The notes beneath the pieces were generated by a model that was given only the letters and a program-made list of their open reading frames with translations, did not search any database and was not told the origin of the DNA. A program made the translations under genes and the position numbers. Below are positions 37,143 to 46,228 of a stretch of 64,000 nt of DNA, in pieces. Source of the DNA: Ruegeria sp. R13_0 (GTDB lineage Bacteria > Pseudomonadota > Alphaproteobacteria > Rhodobacterales > Rhodobacteraceae); contig NZ_JAGHRB010000002.1 of NCBI RefSeq assembly GCF_017743995.1, positions 186,001 to 250,000 on the forward strand, read 5' to 3'. How positions within the stretch are numbered: position 1 is the stretch's first letter; each line of letters opens with the position of its first letter.

Positions 37143-39043
37143 GCGCGATTGCAGATGACGAACGGACCTATGATGTGGTCATCGTAGGTGCCGGGTTTGC
37201 CGGGGGCATTCTGGCGAAGGAGCTGGTCTCGGCCGGTCATTCGGTTCTGATCCTCGAAGCCGGGGAAGACCACGGCAAGACGTGGGAGACGTATCGCTCC
37301 TACCTGGATCAATACTATCTGTCGCTGGCCAAGACGCCGAACTCTCCCTACCCGAACCTACCAACCCTGCCCTCACCTTCGGTGCTGGACATCACCGCGG
37401 TACGGGGCACCGAGCCCGATACAAACGGGTATTTCGTGCAACGCGGCCCCCTGCCCTTTGGCAGCAACTATCTGATGGCCTTTGGCGGAACCTCGCTACA
37501 CTGGCTCGGCACAAGCCTTCGCATGATGCCTGCGGATTTCGAGATGCAAAGCCGCTTCGGCAAAGGCGTTGACTGGCCATTTGGCTATCAGGACCTGCGC
37601 GCGGATTATGAGCGCGCCGAGTGGGAGATCGGCGTCTCGGCCGATGCCGACGAACAGACGCCCAAGGCACTGGGTATTCGCACTTCCGGACGGCACGACA
37701 ATGTCGGGTATTTCGACAAGGAATACGACTACCCGATGCATTCGATCCCGTCGTCTTACGTCGATGGTTTCTTTGCCAAGGCAGACGGGATGCCCATCGA
37801 AATCGGTGAGGATGCCACCAGCACGGTACACCTGAAAGTCTCGCGTACGCCGCAGGGCCGGAACTCGACCCCGCGCACGCCAAAAACTGCCAAAGGCATT
37901 CAGGTCGGCGAAAAGCGCCGGCAGCAATTCCGCCCGCGCGGCGCGACCGGGCCATTCGCCTATATGGGTCAGCGGTGCGAAGGGAACTCAAGCTGCATTC
38001 CGATCTGCCCGATCCAAGCCAAATACAACGCGATGAAAACGCTCGAAGATGCCAAGCACAAAGCCAAGCATCAGATGGAGACGATCACGCAGGCCATCGC
38101 CTCAAAGGTCGAACTGACTGAGAGCGGGCGTGTATCTGGTATCGTTTACAAGAAATACCCGTTCCCAGGTGTGCCTCAGCACGAACTGCGCCGGGCCAGA
38201 GGTAAGCAATATGTGCTGGCCGGCGGTGCGGTGGAAAACGTCACACTGGCGCTGGCCTCGGGGATTTGCACCAGCAGTGACGAGCTGGGCCGCAACCTGA
38301 TGGACCACCCCTACATGATGACATGGGGTGCCGCCCCCGAGCCGGTTGGGCCGTTTCGCGGGCCGGGATCGACCTCGAGCTATGCCAATTTCCGGGACGG
38401 AAATTTTAGGAACAAGAATGCAGCTTTCCGGTTGGAGATCGGCAATTGGGGATGGAACTTTGCCGCTGGCTCTCCGAATTCAGACGTGGCGCGGCTGGTC
38501 GAGCAGGATAACCTCTATGGCACAGCCCTGCGCGACAAGCTCTATCACGATGTCCAGCGGCAGGTCCGAATTGGCACCATGGTCGAGCAACTGCCCAGAG
38601 CTACTAACCGCGTGACCATCGACCCGGCCTACCGCACGCCCATGGGCGAATACCGCCCGGTGATCAGCTATGATCTGGACGACTATTCCCGCGCCGGGCT
38701 GGCCGCTGCCAATGACACCTGCGCGCAGATTTTCCAGCGGCTGGGTATCAAAAACCATACCTCCTACAGCCCATCGGATGCGGGGTATTTAACCTATGAT
38801 GGAAAGGGTTACACCTTCTTCGGCGCAGGCCATCTGGTCGGCACGCACAGGATTGGAACGGATCGGCACAACTCGGTCACCAATGACGAGATGCGCGCAT
38901 GGGACCACGACAATCTGTGGCTGGTAGGCGCGGGCTCGATGCCGACGATTGCCACGTCCAACCCGACGCTGACGATGTCGGCCATGGCCTTCAGGGCCGC
39001 CAGAGCTATCCAGAAGGCCGTTCGGAAAGGGGGTGCGAAATGA
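37139..39043 (+). CDS. GMC-family FAD oxidoreductase
   Basis: 634 residues. N-terminal FAD motif 'DVVIVGAGFAGGILAKELVSAGH', a cysteine-rich 'CEGNSSCIPICPIQAKYNA' as in large subunits of gluconate/sorbitol-type dehydrogenases, and the C-terminal 'GAGSMPTIATSNPTLTMSAMAFRAA'. His in 'GTHRIG' is a candidate catalytic base. No export signal. It probably oxidises an alcohol or sugar-type CH-OH group with electrons passed through FAD. Its stop overlaps the start of the ferritin-like gene (ATGA). The substrate is unknown; the neighbours do not match a pathway I know. Confidence 0.88.
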   Translation: MSAIADDERTYDVVIVGAGFAGGILAKELVSAGHSVLILEAGEDHGKTWETYRSYLDQYYLSLAKTPNSPYPNLPTLPSPSVLDITAVRGTEPDTNGYFVQRGPLPFGSNYLMAFGGTSLHWLGTSLRMMPADFEMQSRFGKGVDWPFGYQDLRADYERAEWEIGVSADADEQTPKALGIRTSGRHDNVGYFDKEYDYPMHSIPSSYVDGFFAKADGMPIEIGEDATSTVHLKVSRTPQGRNSTPRTPKTAKGIQVGEKRRQQFRPRGATGPFAYMGQRCEGNSSCIPICPIQAKYNAMKTLEDAKHKAKHQMETITQAIASKVELTESGRVSGIVYKKYPFPGVPQHELRRARGKQYVLAGGAVENVTLALASGICTSSDELGRNLMDHPYMMTWGAAPEPVGPFRGPGSTSSYANFRDGNFRNKNAAFRLEIGNWGWNFAAGSPNSDVARLVEQDNLYGTALRDKLYHDVQRQVRIGTMVEQLPRATNRVTIDPAYRTPMGEYRPVISYDLDDYSRAGLAAANDTCAQIFQRLGIKNHTSYSPSDAGYLTYDGKGYTFFGAGHLVGTHRIGTDRHNSVTNDEMRAWDHDNLWLVGAGSMPTIATSNPTLTMSAMAFRAARAIQKAVRKGGAK

Positions 39044-40131
39044 GTTCGAAAAAGAAACTGGACGCCGCGCGCAAAAATCTCAGCAAACATCTGCAAGACG
39101 CTTTGATGCTGGAGCTTTCGACAATCCCGCCTTACGCAACGGCCTGCTATTCTATCCTGGAGCAAGGGCAATACGACCGGTCCGAGCCGACCATCGTCAA
39201 CGCCGAGCCGATCGAGGTGATCCGTCAGGTCATGGTCGAAGAGATGCTGCATATGGTTTTGGCAGCGAATGTGATGAACGCGATCGGGGGTACGCCTCAG
39301 CTGAACAATCCCAACTTGCTGCCGAAATACCCGACAGAGCTACTGAACGGGGCCGGGCCAGAGGTGCGTCTGCGTAAATTCTCGCCCAAACAGGTCAAAA
39401 GCTTCCGCAAGATCGAAACCGCGCCGAAAGACCTCCGCGGGGCATTGAGGGGCGAATACTCCACCATCGGCGGGTTCTACGCCTATGTCAGGAAACTGCT
39501 GGAAGACGCGTGTAAGGAGTTCGGGGACAAAGAGATCTTCATCGGCGACCCCGCGCGTCAGATCTCCAATGACGACTATTTCGGCGCGGGCGGTGAAGTT
39601 GTCGAGATCACCGGCACCCCCGCGCAACGTCGCAAGGCGGCTTTTGAGGCCATCCAAAAGATCATGGAAGAGGGCGAAGGCGCTGATCTGGGCGGCAAAG
39701 CTGGTGACGGAGACACTATTCCCGGTCCGGCGGAGCATGAAGACATTGCCCACTACTTCAAGTTCAACGAAATCCTGCACAGCCGCTACTATCGCCCCGA
39801 TGATCTGGTGACCGACCCTCCGACGGGCGATGACCTGATCGTTGATTGGAGCGCGGTCTCGCCCATGAAAGACGACCCCAGCGAAGAGAATTATGAATCC
39901 GCCCCCGAAATCGCCGCGATCTCGACCGAGTTCAACGCCGCGTGGTCCGGTTTGCTGGACGGTCTGCACATCGCCTTCAACGAGGATAAATCCGCTTTGC
40001 GCGACCTTGTTCCCACGATGTATTCGATCAAGTCGCTGGCGCAAAAGCTGATGCGCATCCCATTACCGGACGGATCGGGCGAGACAGCCGGGCCGACATG
40101 GACCTACCTTGCGCCGAAAAAGCGGGGCTGA
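39040..40131 (+). CDS. Ferritin-like (VioB-type) domain protein
   Basis: 363 residues from the ATG at 39040. The N-terminal 4-helix domain has 'LMLELSTIPPYATACYSI' and 'VMVEEMLHMVLAANVMNAIGG', giving a Glu and an ExxH pair as in di-iron ferritin-like proteins; the family (PF12902 type) includes VioB, the iminophenylpyruvate dimer synthase of violacein synthesis. The later 'HEDIAHYFKFNEILH' may supply further ligands. It is the last gene of the operon. An oxidative coupling or oxygenase role is possible; no VioA, VioD or other pigment gene is nearby. Confidence 0.78.
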   Translation: MSSKKKLDAARKNLSKHLQDALMLELSTIPPYATACYSILEQGQYDRSEPTIVNAEPIEVIRQVMVEEMLHMVLAANVMNAIGGTPQLNNPNLLPKYPTELLNGAGPEVRLRKFSPKQVKSFRKIETAPKDLRGALRGEYSTIGGFYAYVRKLLEDACKEFGDKEIFIGDPARQISNDDYFGAGGEVVEITGTPAQRRKAAFEAIQKIMEEGEGADLGGKAGDGDTIPGPAEHEDIAHYFKFNEILHSRYYRPDDLVTDPPTGDDLIVDWSAVSPMKDDPSEENYESAPEIAAISTEFNAAWSGLLDGLHIAFNEDKSALRDLVPTMYSIKSLAQKLMRIPLPDGSGETAGPTWTYLAPKKRG

Positions 40132-40269
40132 AATGTCGCCATAGAACCGGCGGGACCCGTTTATGCGCCTCAGTCGAAACAGGTGTCTTCCGCTGAGGCC
40201 AACAAAGATTGTGCGGAGAATTTCAGTTTGCTAACGTCATGATCGCGCTGGGGAGGGCGCGGCATTTCA

Positions 40270-41367
40270 ATGTTGGACTATTCGCACAATGCGTGGCTCG
40301 TGGCGGCCTCGTTGGCCGTGGCGCTGATGGCCGGTTTTACCGGTCTCTACCTGACGCATGGCGCGTCGAAACTGGACAATCAGCGGCGTAAATTCATCGT
40401 CGCCCTCGCAGCGGTGATACTAGGCGGCGGTATCTGGTCCATGCATTTCGTCGCCATGCTGGGCCTGCAACTGCCGATCCTGTTTTATTACGACGCGCTG
40501 GTGACGCTGATCTCGGCGCTGGTTGCCATCCTTATGGTGGGGCTGGCGCTGCTGCTATTGCATTTCCGCCCCAGAACCCCGCCGACCATCGTTGGCGCGG
40601 GGGTGATCGTGGGGCTTGGCATCGTTGTCATGCATTATGTCGGCATGGCCGGAATGCAGTTGTGCCGACCCGTCTACAGCTTGTTCGACATCGTCTTGTC
40701 GACCGCGGCCTCGGTTGTTCTGTCGGTTCTGGCGATCTGGGTGGCTTACGACAGCCGAACCCATCGGAACATCCTGCTGGGCACAGCCTGTTTCGGCATT
40801 GCCGTGTTTTCCATGCATTTCATCGCAACCGGTCTTACGGATTTTGTGGCCACCGATACCGCCGGGGCTACCGGGCCTGCGCTGGACAACCAGATTCTGG
40901 CGATGGGCGTCACGGTTGCAGTCTTCCTGATCTGTGGGGCCTTCCTGCTGACCGGGATCACCTTCATCGAACCCAAGCCTCAGCCTGCCGCTGCCCCCGA
41001 ACCCGCGCCTCAACCAGAACCTGCCCCGACCCTACGCGCCGGGGTGCCGTTTGAACGCGAAGGTCAGACCTTCTTTGCTGAACCCGCCCAAATTGCCGCC
41101 ATCCGGGCCGAGGGGCACTACACCATTCTGTATATCGATTCCGAGAAACTGTTCTGCCCCTGGTCCATCACCGAGGCCGAGACACGCCTGCAACCCGATG
41201 GCTTCCTGCGCGCCCATCGAAGTTATCTGGTGAACCCCAAACATGTCTCAAGCTTCGAGAGGCATAAGGACAACGGGACATGCTATTTCGACTCTGTCGA
41301 GGCGCTCAGCAAAGTCCCTGTCAGCCGATCTCGCCTCTCAGACATCCGCGACGCTTTGGGCCTATGA
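40270..41367 (+). CDS. MHYT-LytTR membrane regulator, CoxC/CoxH-like
   Basis: 365 residues. Six or seven membrane segments (about 8-235) carry three MHYT-type motifs (SMHFVAML, VMHYVGMAGM, SMHFIATG), proposed to bind a metal and sense O2, CO or NO. A Pro-rich linker leads to a LytTR DNA-binding domain (about 255-362, 'LRAHRSYLVNPKHVSSFERH'). The same architecture occurs in CoxC and CoxH of the Oligotropha cox cluster. It lies directly before coxM, so it is probably the CO-responsive regulator. The direct repeats just after its stop may be its operator. Confidence 0.88.
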   Translation: MLDYSHNAWLVAASLAVALMAGFTGLYLTHGASKLDNQRRKFIVALAAVILGGGIWSMHFVAMLGLQLPILFYYDALVTLISALVAILMVGLALLLLHFRPRTPPTIVGAGVIVGLGIVVMHYVGMAGMQLCRPVYSLFDIVLSTAASVVLSVLAIWVAYDSRTHRNILLGTACFGIAVFSMHFIATGLTDFVATDTAGATGPALDNQILAMGVTVAVFLICGAFLLTGITFIEPKPQPAAAPEPAPQPEPAPTLRAGVPFEREGQTFFAEPAQIAAIRAEGHYTILYIDSEKLFCPWSITEAETRLQPDGFLRAHRSYLVNPKHVSSFERHKDNGTCYFDSVEALSKVPVSRSRLSDIRDALGL

Positions 41368-41368
41368 T

Positions 41369-41399
41369 CGCAACTCGTGCAGCTCATTCGCATTTCGTG
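41369..41399. promoter_or_regulatory. Direct repeat upstream of coxM, candidate LytTR site
   Basis: CGCAACTCGTG (41369-41379) and CGCATTTCGTG (41389-41399), 9 of 11 bases identical and offset by 20 bp, about two helical turns. LytTR-domain proteins bind paired direct repeats at about this spacing. It lies between the LytTR gene and coxM. Confidence 0.55.
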
Positions 41400-41506
41400 A
41401 AACAAGCTGCGCGCCCCGTTCCCCTTGGCTGGAACCGCTGAGCGCGCGCCTCTTTCCTGACGACAGGTCCCCCAAGGCATACCGCTCGGACCCAGGGAGG
41501 AAAAAT

Positions 41507-42340
41507 ATGATACCAGCCGGTTTTGAGTATCACCGGCCAGGCGACATCGCCTCGGCCATCGGCATTTTGCAAGAACACGGAGACGAAGCGCGCGTGATCG
41601 CGGGCGGGCACAGCCTGATCCCGATGATGAAGCTGCGCATGGCCGAGATGGGCCATCTTGTCGATCTTCAGGCCATCGATGAGCTCAAGGGCATCGAGAT
41701 CGGGTCCGATACCGTGACCCTAGGCGCCATGGTGACGCAGCATGAGTTGATCACCCATGACGGTCTCGCCGCTGCCATTCCGCTGATCCGCGAGGCGGCC
41801 TTGCAGATCGCCGACCCTCAGGTCCGTTACATGGGCACCGTCGGTGGCAATGTCGCCAATGGTGATCCTGGCAATGACATGCCGGGCCTGATGCAATGCC
41901 TGAACGCAACGTTTGAACTGTCCGGCCCCGATGGGGCACGCAGTGTCGCCGCACGTGAGTTTTACGAGGCCGCCTATTTCACCGCACGCGAGGATGAGGA
42001 AATCCTGACCCGGATTTCGATCCCTGTGCCGGAGGCCGGTGTTGGTCAAGCGTATGAGAAGCAAAAGCGTAAGATCGGGGATTATGCGACCGCCGCCGCC
42101 GCCGTAATGGTCGGCAACGGCACGACCTCGGTTGCGATGACCAACCTGGCCGACACTCCGATCTGGTCCGAAAGCGCCAGCGCTGCATTGGCCAATGGCG
42201 ATGTGGACGGCTGTGTTGCCGCCATGCTGGATGCCATTGAGCCCGTGGCCGACAACCGTGGACCTGTCGAATTCAAGAAACATGTGGCGGGCGTGATGCT
42301 GCGCCGCGCCATCGACCGCGCTCAAAGCCGCGCGGGTTGA
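41507..42340 (+). CDS. coxM: CO dehydrogenase medium (FAD) subunit
   Basis: 277 residues from the ATG at 41507 with GGGAGG upstream; the open frame runs further back without similarity. FAD-binding motifs 'AGGHSLIPMMKLRM' and 'TVGGNVANGDPGND' are present. CoxM receives electrons from the CoxS iron-sulfur clusters and passes them to the quinone pool. The order M-S-L matches form I CO dehydrogenases. Cytoplasmic, membrane-associated complex. Confidence 0.94.
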   Translation: MIPAGFEYHRPGDIASAIGILQEHGDEARVIAGGHSLIPMMKLRMAEMGHLVDLQAIDELKGIEIGSDTVTLGAMVTQHELITHDGLAAAIPLIREAALQIADPQVRYMGTVGGNVANGDPGNDMPGLMQCLNATFELSGPDGARSVAAREFYEAAYFTAREDEEILTRISIPVPEAGVGQAYEKQKRKIGDYATAAAAVMVGNGTTSVAMTNLADTPIWSESASAALANGDVDGCVAAMLDAIEPVADNRGPVEFKKHVAGVMLRRAIDRAQSRAG

Positions 42341-42352
42341 GGGGAGGATAAA

Positions 42353-42847
42353 ATGTCGAAAATGCACGTCAAACTCACCGTGAACGGCAAAGAGGTCGAA
42401 GGTCTGGCCGAGCCGCGCACGTTGCTGATCCACTTCCTGCGGGAAGATCTGAAAATCACCGGCCCCCATATCGGATGCGAAACCAGCCATTGCGGCGCTT
42501 GCACCGTGGATATCGATGGTAAATCCGTCAAGTCCTGCACCACTTTTGTAGCGCAAGTGAATGGCGCCGATATCACCACGGTCGAAGGCCTCACCAATGA
42601 CGATGGCAGCCTTGGCGTATTGCAGGAAATGTTCCGTGAACATCACGGCCTGCAATGCGGTTTCTGCACGCCGGGCATGATCACCCGCGCGCATCGCTTG
42701 CTGCAGGAAAACCCGAACCCGACCGAAGAGGATATCCGTTTCGGCATGGCTGGAAACCTGTGCCGCTGCACCGGATACCAGAACATCGTCAAGGCGATCT
42801 CGGCCTCGGCTGACATGCTGAACGCTCAGAAGGAGGCTGCGGAATGA
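42353..42847 (+). CDS. coxS: CO dehydrogenase small (2Fe-2S) subunit
   Basis: 164 residues with two 2Fe-2S clusters: the plant-type cluster in '[16 protein letters not shown]' and the all-helical cluster in 'CGFCTPGM' plus '[10 protein letters not shown]'. It links the molybdenum-copper site in CoxL to FAD in CoxM. It starts 12 nt after coxM and overlaps coxL by 4 nt. Confidence 0.95.
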   Translation: MSKMHVKLTVNGKEVEGLAEPRTLLIHFLREDLKITGPHIGCETSHCGACTVDIDGKSVKSCTTFVAQVNGADITTVEGLTNDDGSLGVLQEMFREHHGLQCGFCTPGMITRAHRLLQENPNPTEEDIRFGMAGNLCRCTGYQNIVKAISASADMLNAQKEAAE

Positions 42848-45261
42848 ACGACCAAACTCTGACCCCCGAAGAACGCGCCGCCAATCTTAAAGGGATGGGC
42901 AGCTCGCGCAAACGCGTCGAAGATGTGCGCTTTACGCAAGGCAAGGGCAATTATGTCGATGACATCAAGCTGGACGGCATGCTGTTCGGCGACTTTGTGC
43001 GCTCCCCCTACGCACATGCCCGCGTTGTCAGCGTCAACAAAGAGGCCGCCTTGGCGATGCCCGGCGTGATCGCTGTTCTGACCGCCGAGGATCTGGCTCC
43101 GCTGGGCTTGCATTGGATGCCGACCTTGGCCGGCGATAAGCAGATGGTTCTGGCCGACGGCAAGGTGCTGTTTCAGGGCCAGGAAGTCGCGTTTGTGGTC
43201 GCCGAAGACCGCTATATCGCCGCTGATGCCGTCGAACTGATCGATGTCGAATACGAAGAACTACCTGTTCTGACCGATCCGTTTGAGGCGCTGAAATCCG
43301 ATGTGGTCCTGCGCGAAGACCTTGAAGGTCAGACCGAAGGTGCGCATGGCCCTCGCAAGCATCACAACCACATCTTCACCTGGGAACAAGGCGACAAGGA
43401 CGCGACCGAGGCCATTCTGGCCGAGGCCGATGTGGTGGCGGAAGAGATGGTGTACTATCACCGCACCCATCCTTGCCCGTTGGAGACCTGCGGCTCGGTT
43501 GCCAGCATGGACAAGGTGACTGGCAAGCTGACACTTTACGGGACGTTTCAGGCTCCGCACGCGATCAGGACGGTTGTATCGCTGATCTCTGGCATCGCCG
43601 AGCACAATATCCGCGTGATCAGCCCTGATATCGGTGGCGGTTTCGGCAATAAGGTTGGGGCTTATGCGGGCTATGTTTGTTCGGTCGTGGCCTCGATTGT
43701 CACCGGCAAGCCAGTGAAATGGGTCGAGGACCGGATGGAGAATCTGATGTCCACCGCCTTTGCCCGCGACTACTGGATGCAGGGTAAGATTGCGGCTACC
43801 AAGGATGGCAAGATCACCGGGCTGTGGTGTCACACTACGGCAGATCACGGTGGCTTTGACGCCTGTGCCGACCCGACCAAGTTCCCGGCGGGGTTCATGA
43901 ACATCTGCACCGGGTCCTATGACATCCCGACCGCTTACCTAGCCGTGGATGGCGTCTATACCAACAAGGCTCCGGGCGGGGTGGCCTATCGCTGTTCCTT
44001 CCGCGTAACCGAGGCGGCCTATTTCATCGAACGGATGATCGAGGTTCTGGCCATCAAGCTGAACATGGACGCGGCCGAGCTGCGCCGGATCAACTTCATC
44101 AAGGCCGATCAGTTCCCGTATCAGTCCGCACTGGGGTGGGAATATGACTCGGGCGATTATCACACTGCGTGGGATAAAGCTCTGAAGGCCGTGGACTACG
44201 AAGGCCTGCGGGCTGAACAGGCGCAGCGGGTTGAGGACTTCAAGGCTGGCAAGACCCGCAAGCTGCTGGGCATTGGTCTGACGCATTTCACCGAGATCGT
44301 GGGCGCGGGGCCAGTAAAGAACTGCGATATCCTTGGGCTTGGTATGTTCGACAGTTGCGAGATCCGCATCCACCCGACTGGTTCTGCCATCGCGCGGCTG
44401 GGGACGATCTCTCAGGGTCAGGGTCATGCCACGACCTTTGCACAGATCATCGCCAGCGAGATCGGCCTGCCCGCTGATGATATCACGCTGGAGGAAGGTG
44501 ATACGGACACGGCACCTTACGGTCTTGGGACCTACGGTTCTCGGTCAACCCCCGTGGCGGGTGCAGCAACGGCGATGGCCGCGCGCAAAATCCGCGCCAA
44601 GGCGCAGATGATCGCGGCCTATCTGCTGGAGGTCCACGACGACGATGTCGAATGGGATGTGGATCGGTTCTCGGTCAAGGGCGCGCCCGAGCGGTTCAAA
44701 ACGATGAAGGAAATCGCCTTTGCTGCCTATAATCAGGCCATTCCGGGGTTGGAGCCGGGTCTGGAGGCGGTCAGTTACTACGACCCGCCGAACATGACCT
44801 ATCCGTTCGGGGCTTATATCTGTGTCATGGAGATCGACGTGGATACCGGTGAATGGGATGTTCGGAAATTCTATGCGCTGGATGATTGCGGCACGCGGAT
44901 CAACCCGATGATCATCGACGGACAGGTCCATGGCGGCGTGACCGAGGCGCTGGCCATCGCGATGGGGCAAGAGATTGCCTATGACGAGATGGGCAACGTG
45001 AAGACCGGTACGCTGATGGACTTTTTCCTGCCAACCGCGTGGGAGACGCCGAACTATATCACCGACTACACGGTGACCCCTTCCCCGCACCATCCAATTG
45101 GCGCGAAAGGTGTGGGCGAAAGCCCGAATGTGGGTGGCGTGCCCTGTTTCTCGAATGCGGTGCATGATGCGTTCCGGCCTTTTGGGTTGGTGCAGAGCCA
45201 CATGCCGCATGACCATTGGCGGATCTGGAAGATCGCCAACGGGTTGGGGATGCATGGGTAA
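42844..45261 (+). CDS. coxL: CO dehydrogenase large subunit, form I
   Basis: 805 residues, xanthine-oxidase-family molybdoprotein. The active-site loop is AYRCSFR with Cys384 (residues 381-387), the AYxCSFR signature that separates true (form I) CO dehydrogenases from form II relatives; this Cys binds the Cu that bridges to Mo. The C-terminal '[13 protein letters not shown]' carries the conserved Glu. It oxidises CO to CO2. Length and motifs are normal. Followed by an unusual 100-nt hairpin region before coxD. Confidence 0.97.
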   Translation: MNDQTLTPEERAANLKGMGSSRKRVEDVRFTQGKGNYVDDIKLDGMLFGDFVRSPYAHARVVSVNKEAALAMPGVIAVLTAEDLAPLGLHWMPTLAGDKQMVLADGKVLFQGQEVAFVVAEDRYIAADAVELIDVEYEELPVLTDPFEALKSDVVLREDLEGQTEGAHGPRKHHNHIFTWEQGDKDATEAILAEADVVAEEMVYYHRTHPCPLETCGSVASMDKVTGKLTLYGTFQAPHAIRTVVSLISGIAEHNIRVISPDIGGGFGNKVGAYAGYVCSVVASIVTGKPVKWVEDRMENLMSTAFARDYWMQGKIAATKDGKITGLWCHTTADHGGFDACADPTKFPAGFMNICTGSYDIPTAYLAVDGVYTNKAPGGVAYRCSFRVTEAAYFIERMIEVLAIKLNMDAAELRRINFIKADQFPYQSALGWEYDSGDYHTAWDKALKAVDYEGLRAEQAQRVEDFKAGKTRKLLGIGLTHFTEIVGAGPVKNCDILGLGMFDSCEIRIHPTGSAIARLGTISQGQGHATTFAQIIASEIGLPADDITLEEGDTDTAPYGLGTYGSRSTPVAGAATAMAARKIRAKAQMIAAYLLEVHDDDVEWDVDRFSVKGAPERFKTMKEIAFAAYNQAIPGLEPGLEAVSYYDPPNMTYPFGAYICVMEIDVDTGEWDVRKFYALDDCGTRINPMIIDGQVHGGVTEALAIAMGQEIAYDEMGNVKTGTLMDFFLPTAWETPNYITDYTVTPSPHHPIGAKGVGESPNVGGVPCFSNAVHDAFRPFGLVQSHMPHDHWRIWKIANGLGMHG

Positions 45262-45267
45262 TTGGGT

Positions 45268-45316
45268 TCGGATCGGCTTGACCGATCCGACCGAGGCAAG
45301 GGGGCTCTGCCCCCTT
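45268..45316. repeat. Two hairpins between coxL and coxD, intergenic repeat type
   Basis: First hairpin: TCGGATCGG (45268-45276) with CCGATCCGA (45282-45290), loop 5. Second: AAGGGGGC (45298-45305) with GCCCCCTT (45309-45316), loop 3. The following stretch CCCCCGGGATATTTTTAGC then GATGAAG resembles an intergenic repeat I remember from many Rhodobacterales genomes. It may act as a partial terminator between catalytic and accessory cox genes. Confidence 0.6.
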
Positions 45317-45361
45317 GAACCCCCGGGATATTTTTAGCCAGATGAAGAATGGATCCTGGTT

Positions 45362-46228
45362 TTGACTTTGAGTGATGTGCAGAACGGGTTGGCCGCGCAG
45401 GGCTATGTTGCTGATGATCGGTTGGCGATGGCGCTGCATCTGGCGCAGGCTTTGGGGCGGCCCTTGCTGCTGGAAGGTCCGGCAGGCGTTGGCAAGACCG
45501 AAGTCGCGAAGGCTCTGGCTGCCCAACACGACGCGCGTTTGATCCGCTTGCAGTGTTATGAGGGACTGGATGCCAGCCACGCCATTTACGAATGGAACTA
45601 TCAGCGCCAATTGCTGGCCATCCGCGCGAGCGAAGCGCAAGGCGGCACAAGCGAAGCGCGGTTGTTCTCGGATGACTACCTTCTGAAACGGCCCCTTTTA
45701 GAGGCGATCAGTGAAGACAGCCCTCCGGTTCTCTTGATAGATGAGATTGACCGCGCAGATGAGGAGTTTGAGGCCTATCTGCTTGAGATATTGTCTGATT
45801 TTCAAATCACGATTCCGGAGCTTGGGACGATCAAGGCGCGCTCCCGCCCAATTGTTATCCTGACGGCCAATGGCACGCGGGACCTGTCCGACGCGTTGCG
45901 GCGGCGGTGTTTGTATAGCTATCTCGGCTATCCTTCGCGGGAGACGGAGATGGCCATCTTGAAGGCGCGTATGCCCTCTGTTGAAGGGTTGCTGGCACGT
46001 CAGATCGTCGGGGTTGTTCAGGCCCTGCGCAAGGAAAACCTTGAGAAAACGCCGGGCATTGCCGAAATGCTGGACTGGGCCGCCGCCCTGTCGGGCTTAG
46101 GTGTGAACGACATGGCCCAGTCTCGGGGCGAGGTACAGGCGACGCTTGTCTGCCTGCTGAAAACCGCAGCCGACTATGATGCCGCGCCGCCTGAGGTTCT
46201 GGATCGCTTGATCGGGAAGGTTGCGTGA
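45362..46228 (+). CDS. coxD: CoxD, MoxR-type AAA+ ATPase
   Basis: 288 residues from TTG at 45362 (a second TTG two codons later is possible). Walker A 'EGPAGVGKTEVAKALA', Walker B 'PPVLLIDEIDRADEEFEAYLLE', sensor-1 'ILTANGTRDLSDALRRRCLYSY'. CoxD is a chaperone-like ATPase needed to mature the Mo-Cu site of CO dehydrogenase. It is separated from coxL by the hairpin repeat and overlaps coxE. Confidence 0.92.
   Translation: MTLSDVQNGLAAQGYVADDRLAMALHLAQALGRPLLLEGPAGVGKTEVAKALAAQHDARLIRLQCYEGLDASHAIYEWNYQRQLLAIRASEAQGGTSEARLFSDDYLLKRPLLEAISEDSPPVLLIDEIDRADEEFEAYLLEILSDFQITIPELGTIKARSRPIVILTANGTRDLSDALRRRCLYSYLGYPSRETEMAILKARMPSVEGLLARQIVGVVQALRKENLEKTPGIAEMLDWAAALSGLGVNDMAQSRGEVQATLVCLLKTAADYDAAPPEVLDRLIGKVA

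Noticed and set aside
42844..45261. Form II (CODH-like) CoxL
   Set aside because: The active-site loop reads AYRCSFR, the form I signature, rather than the AYRGAGR type.
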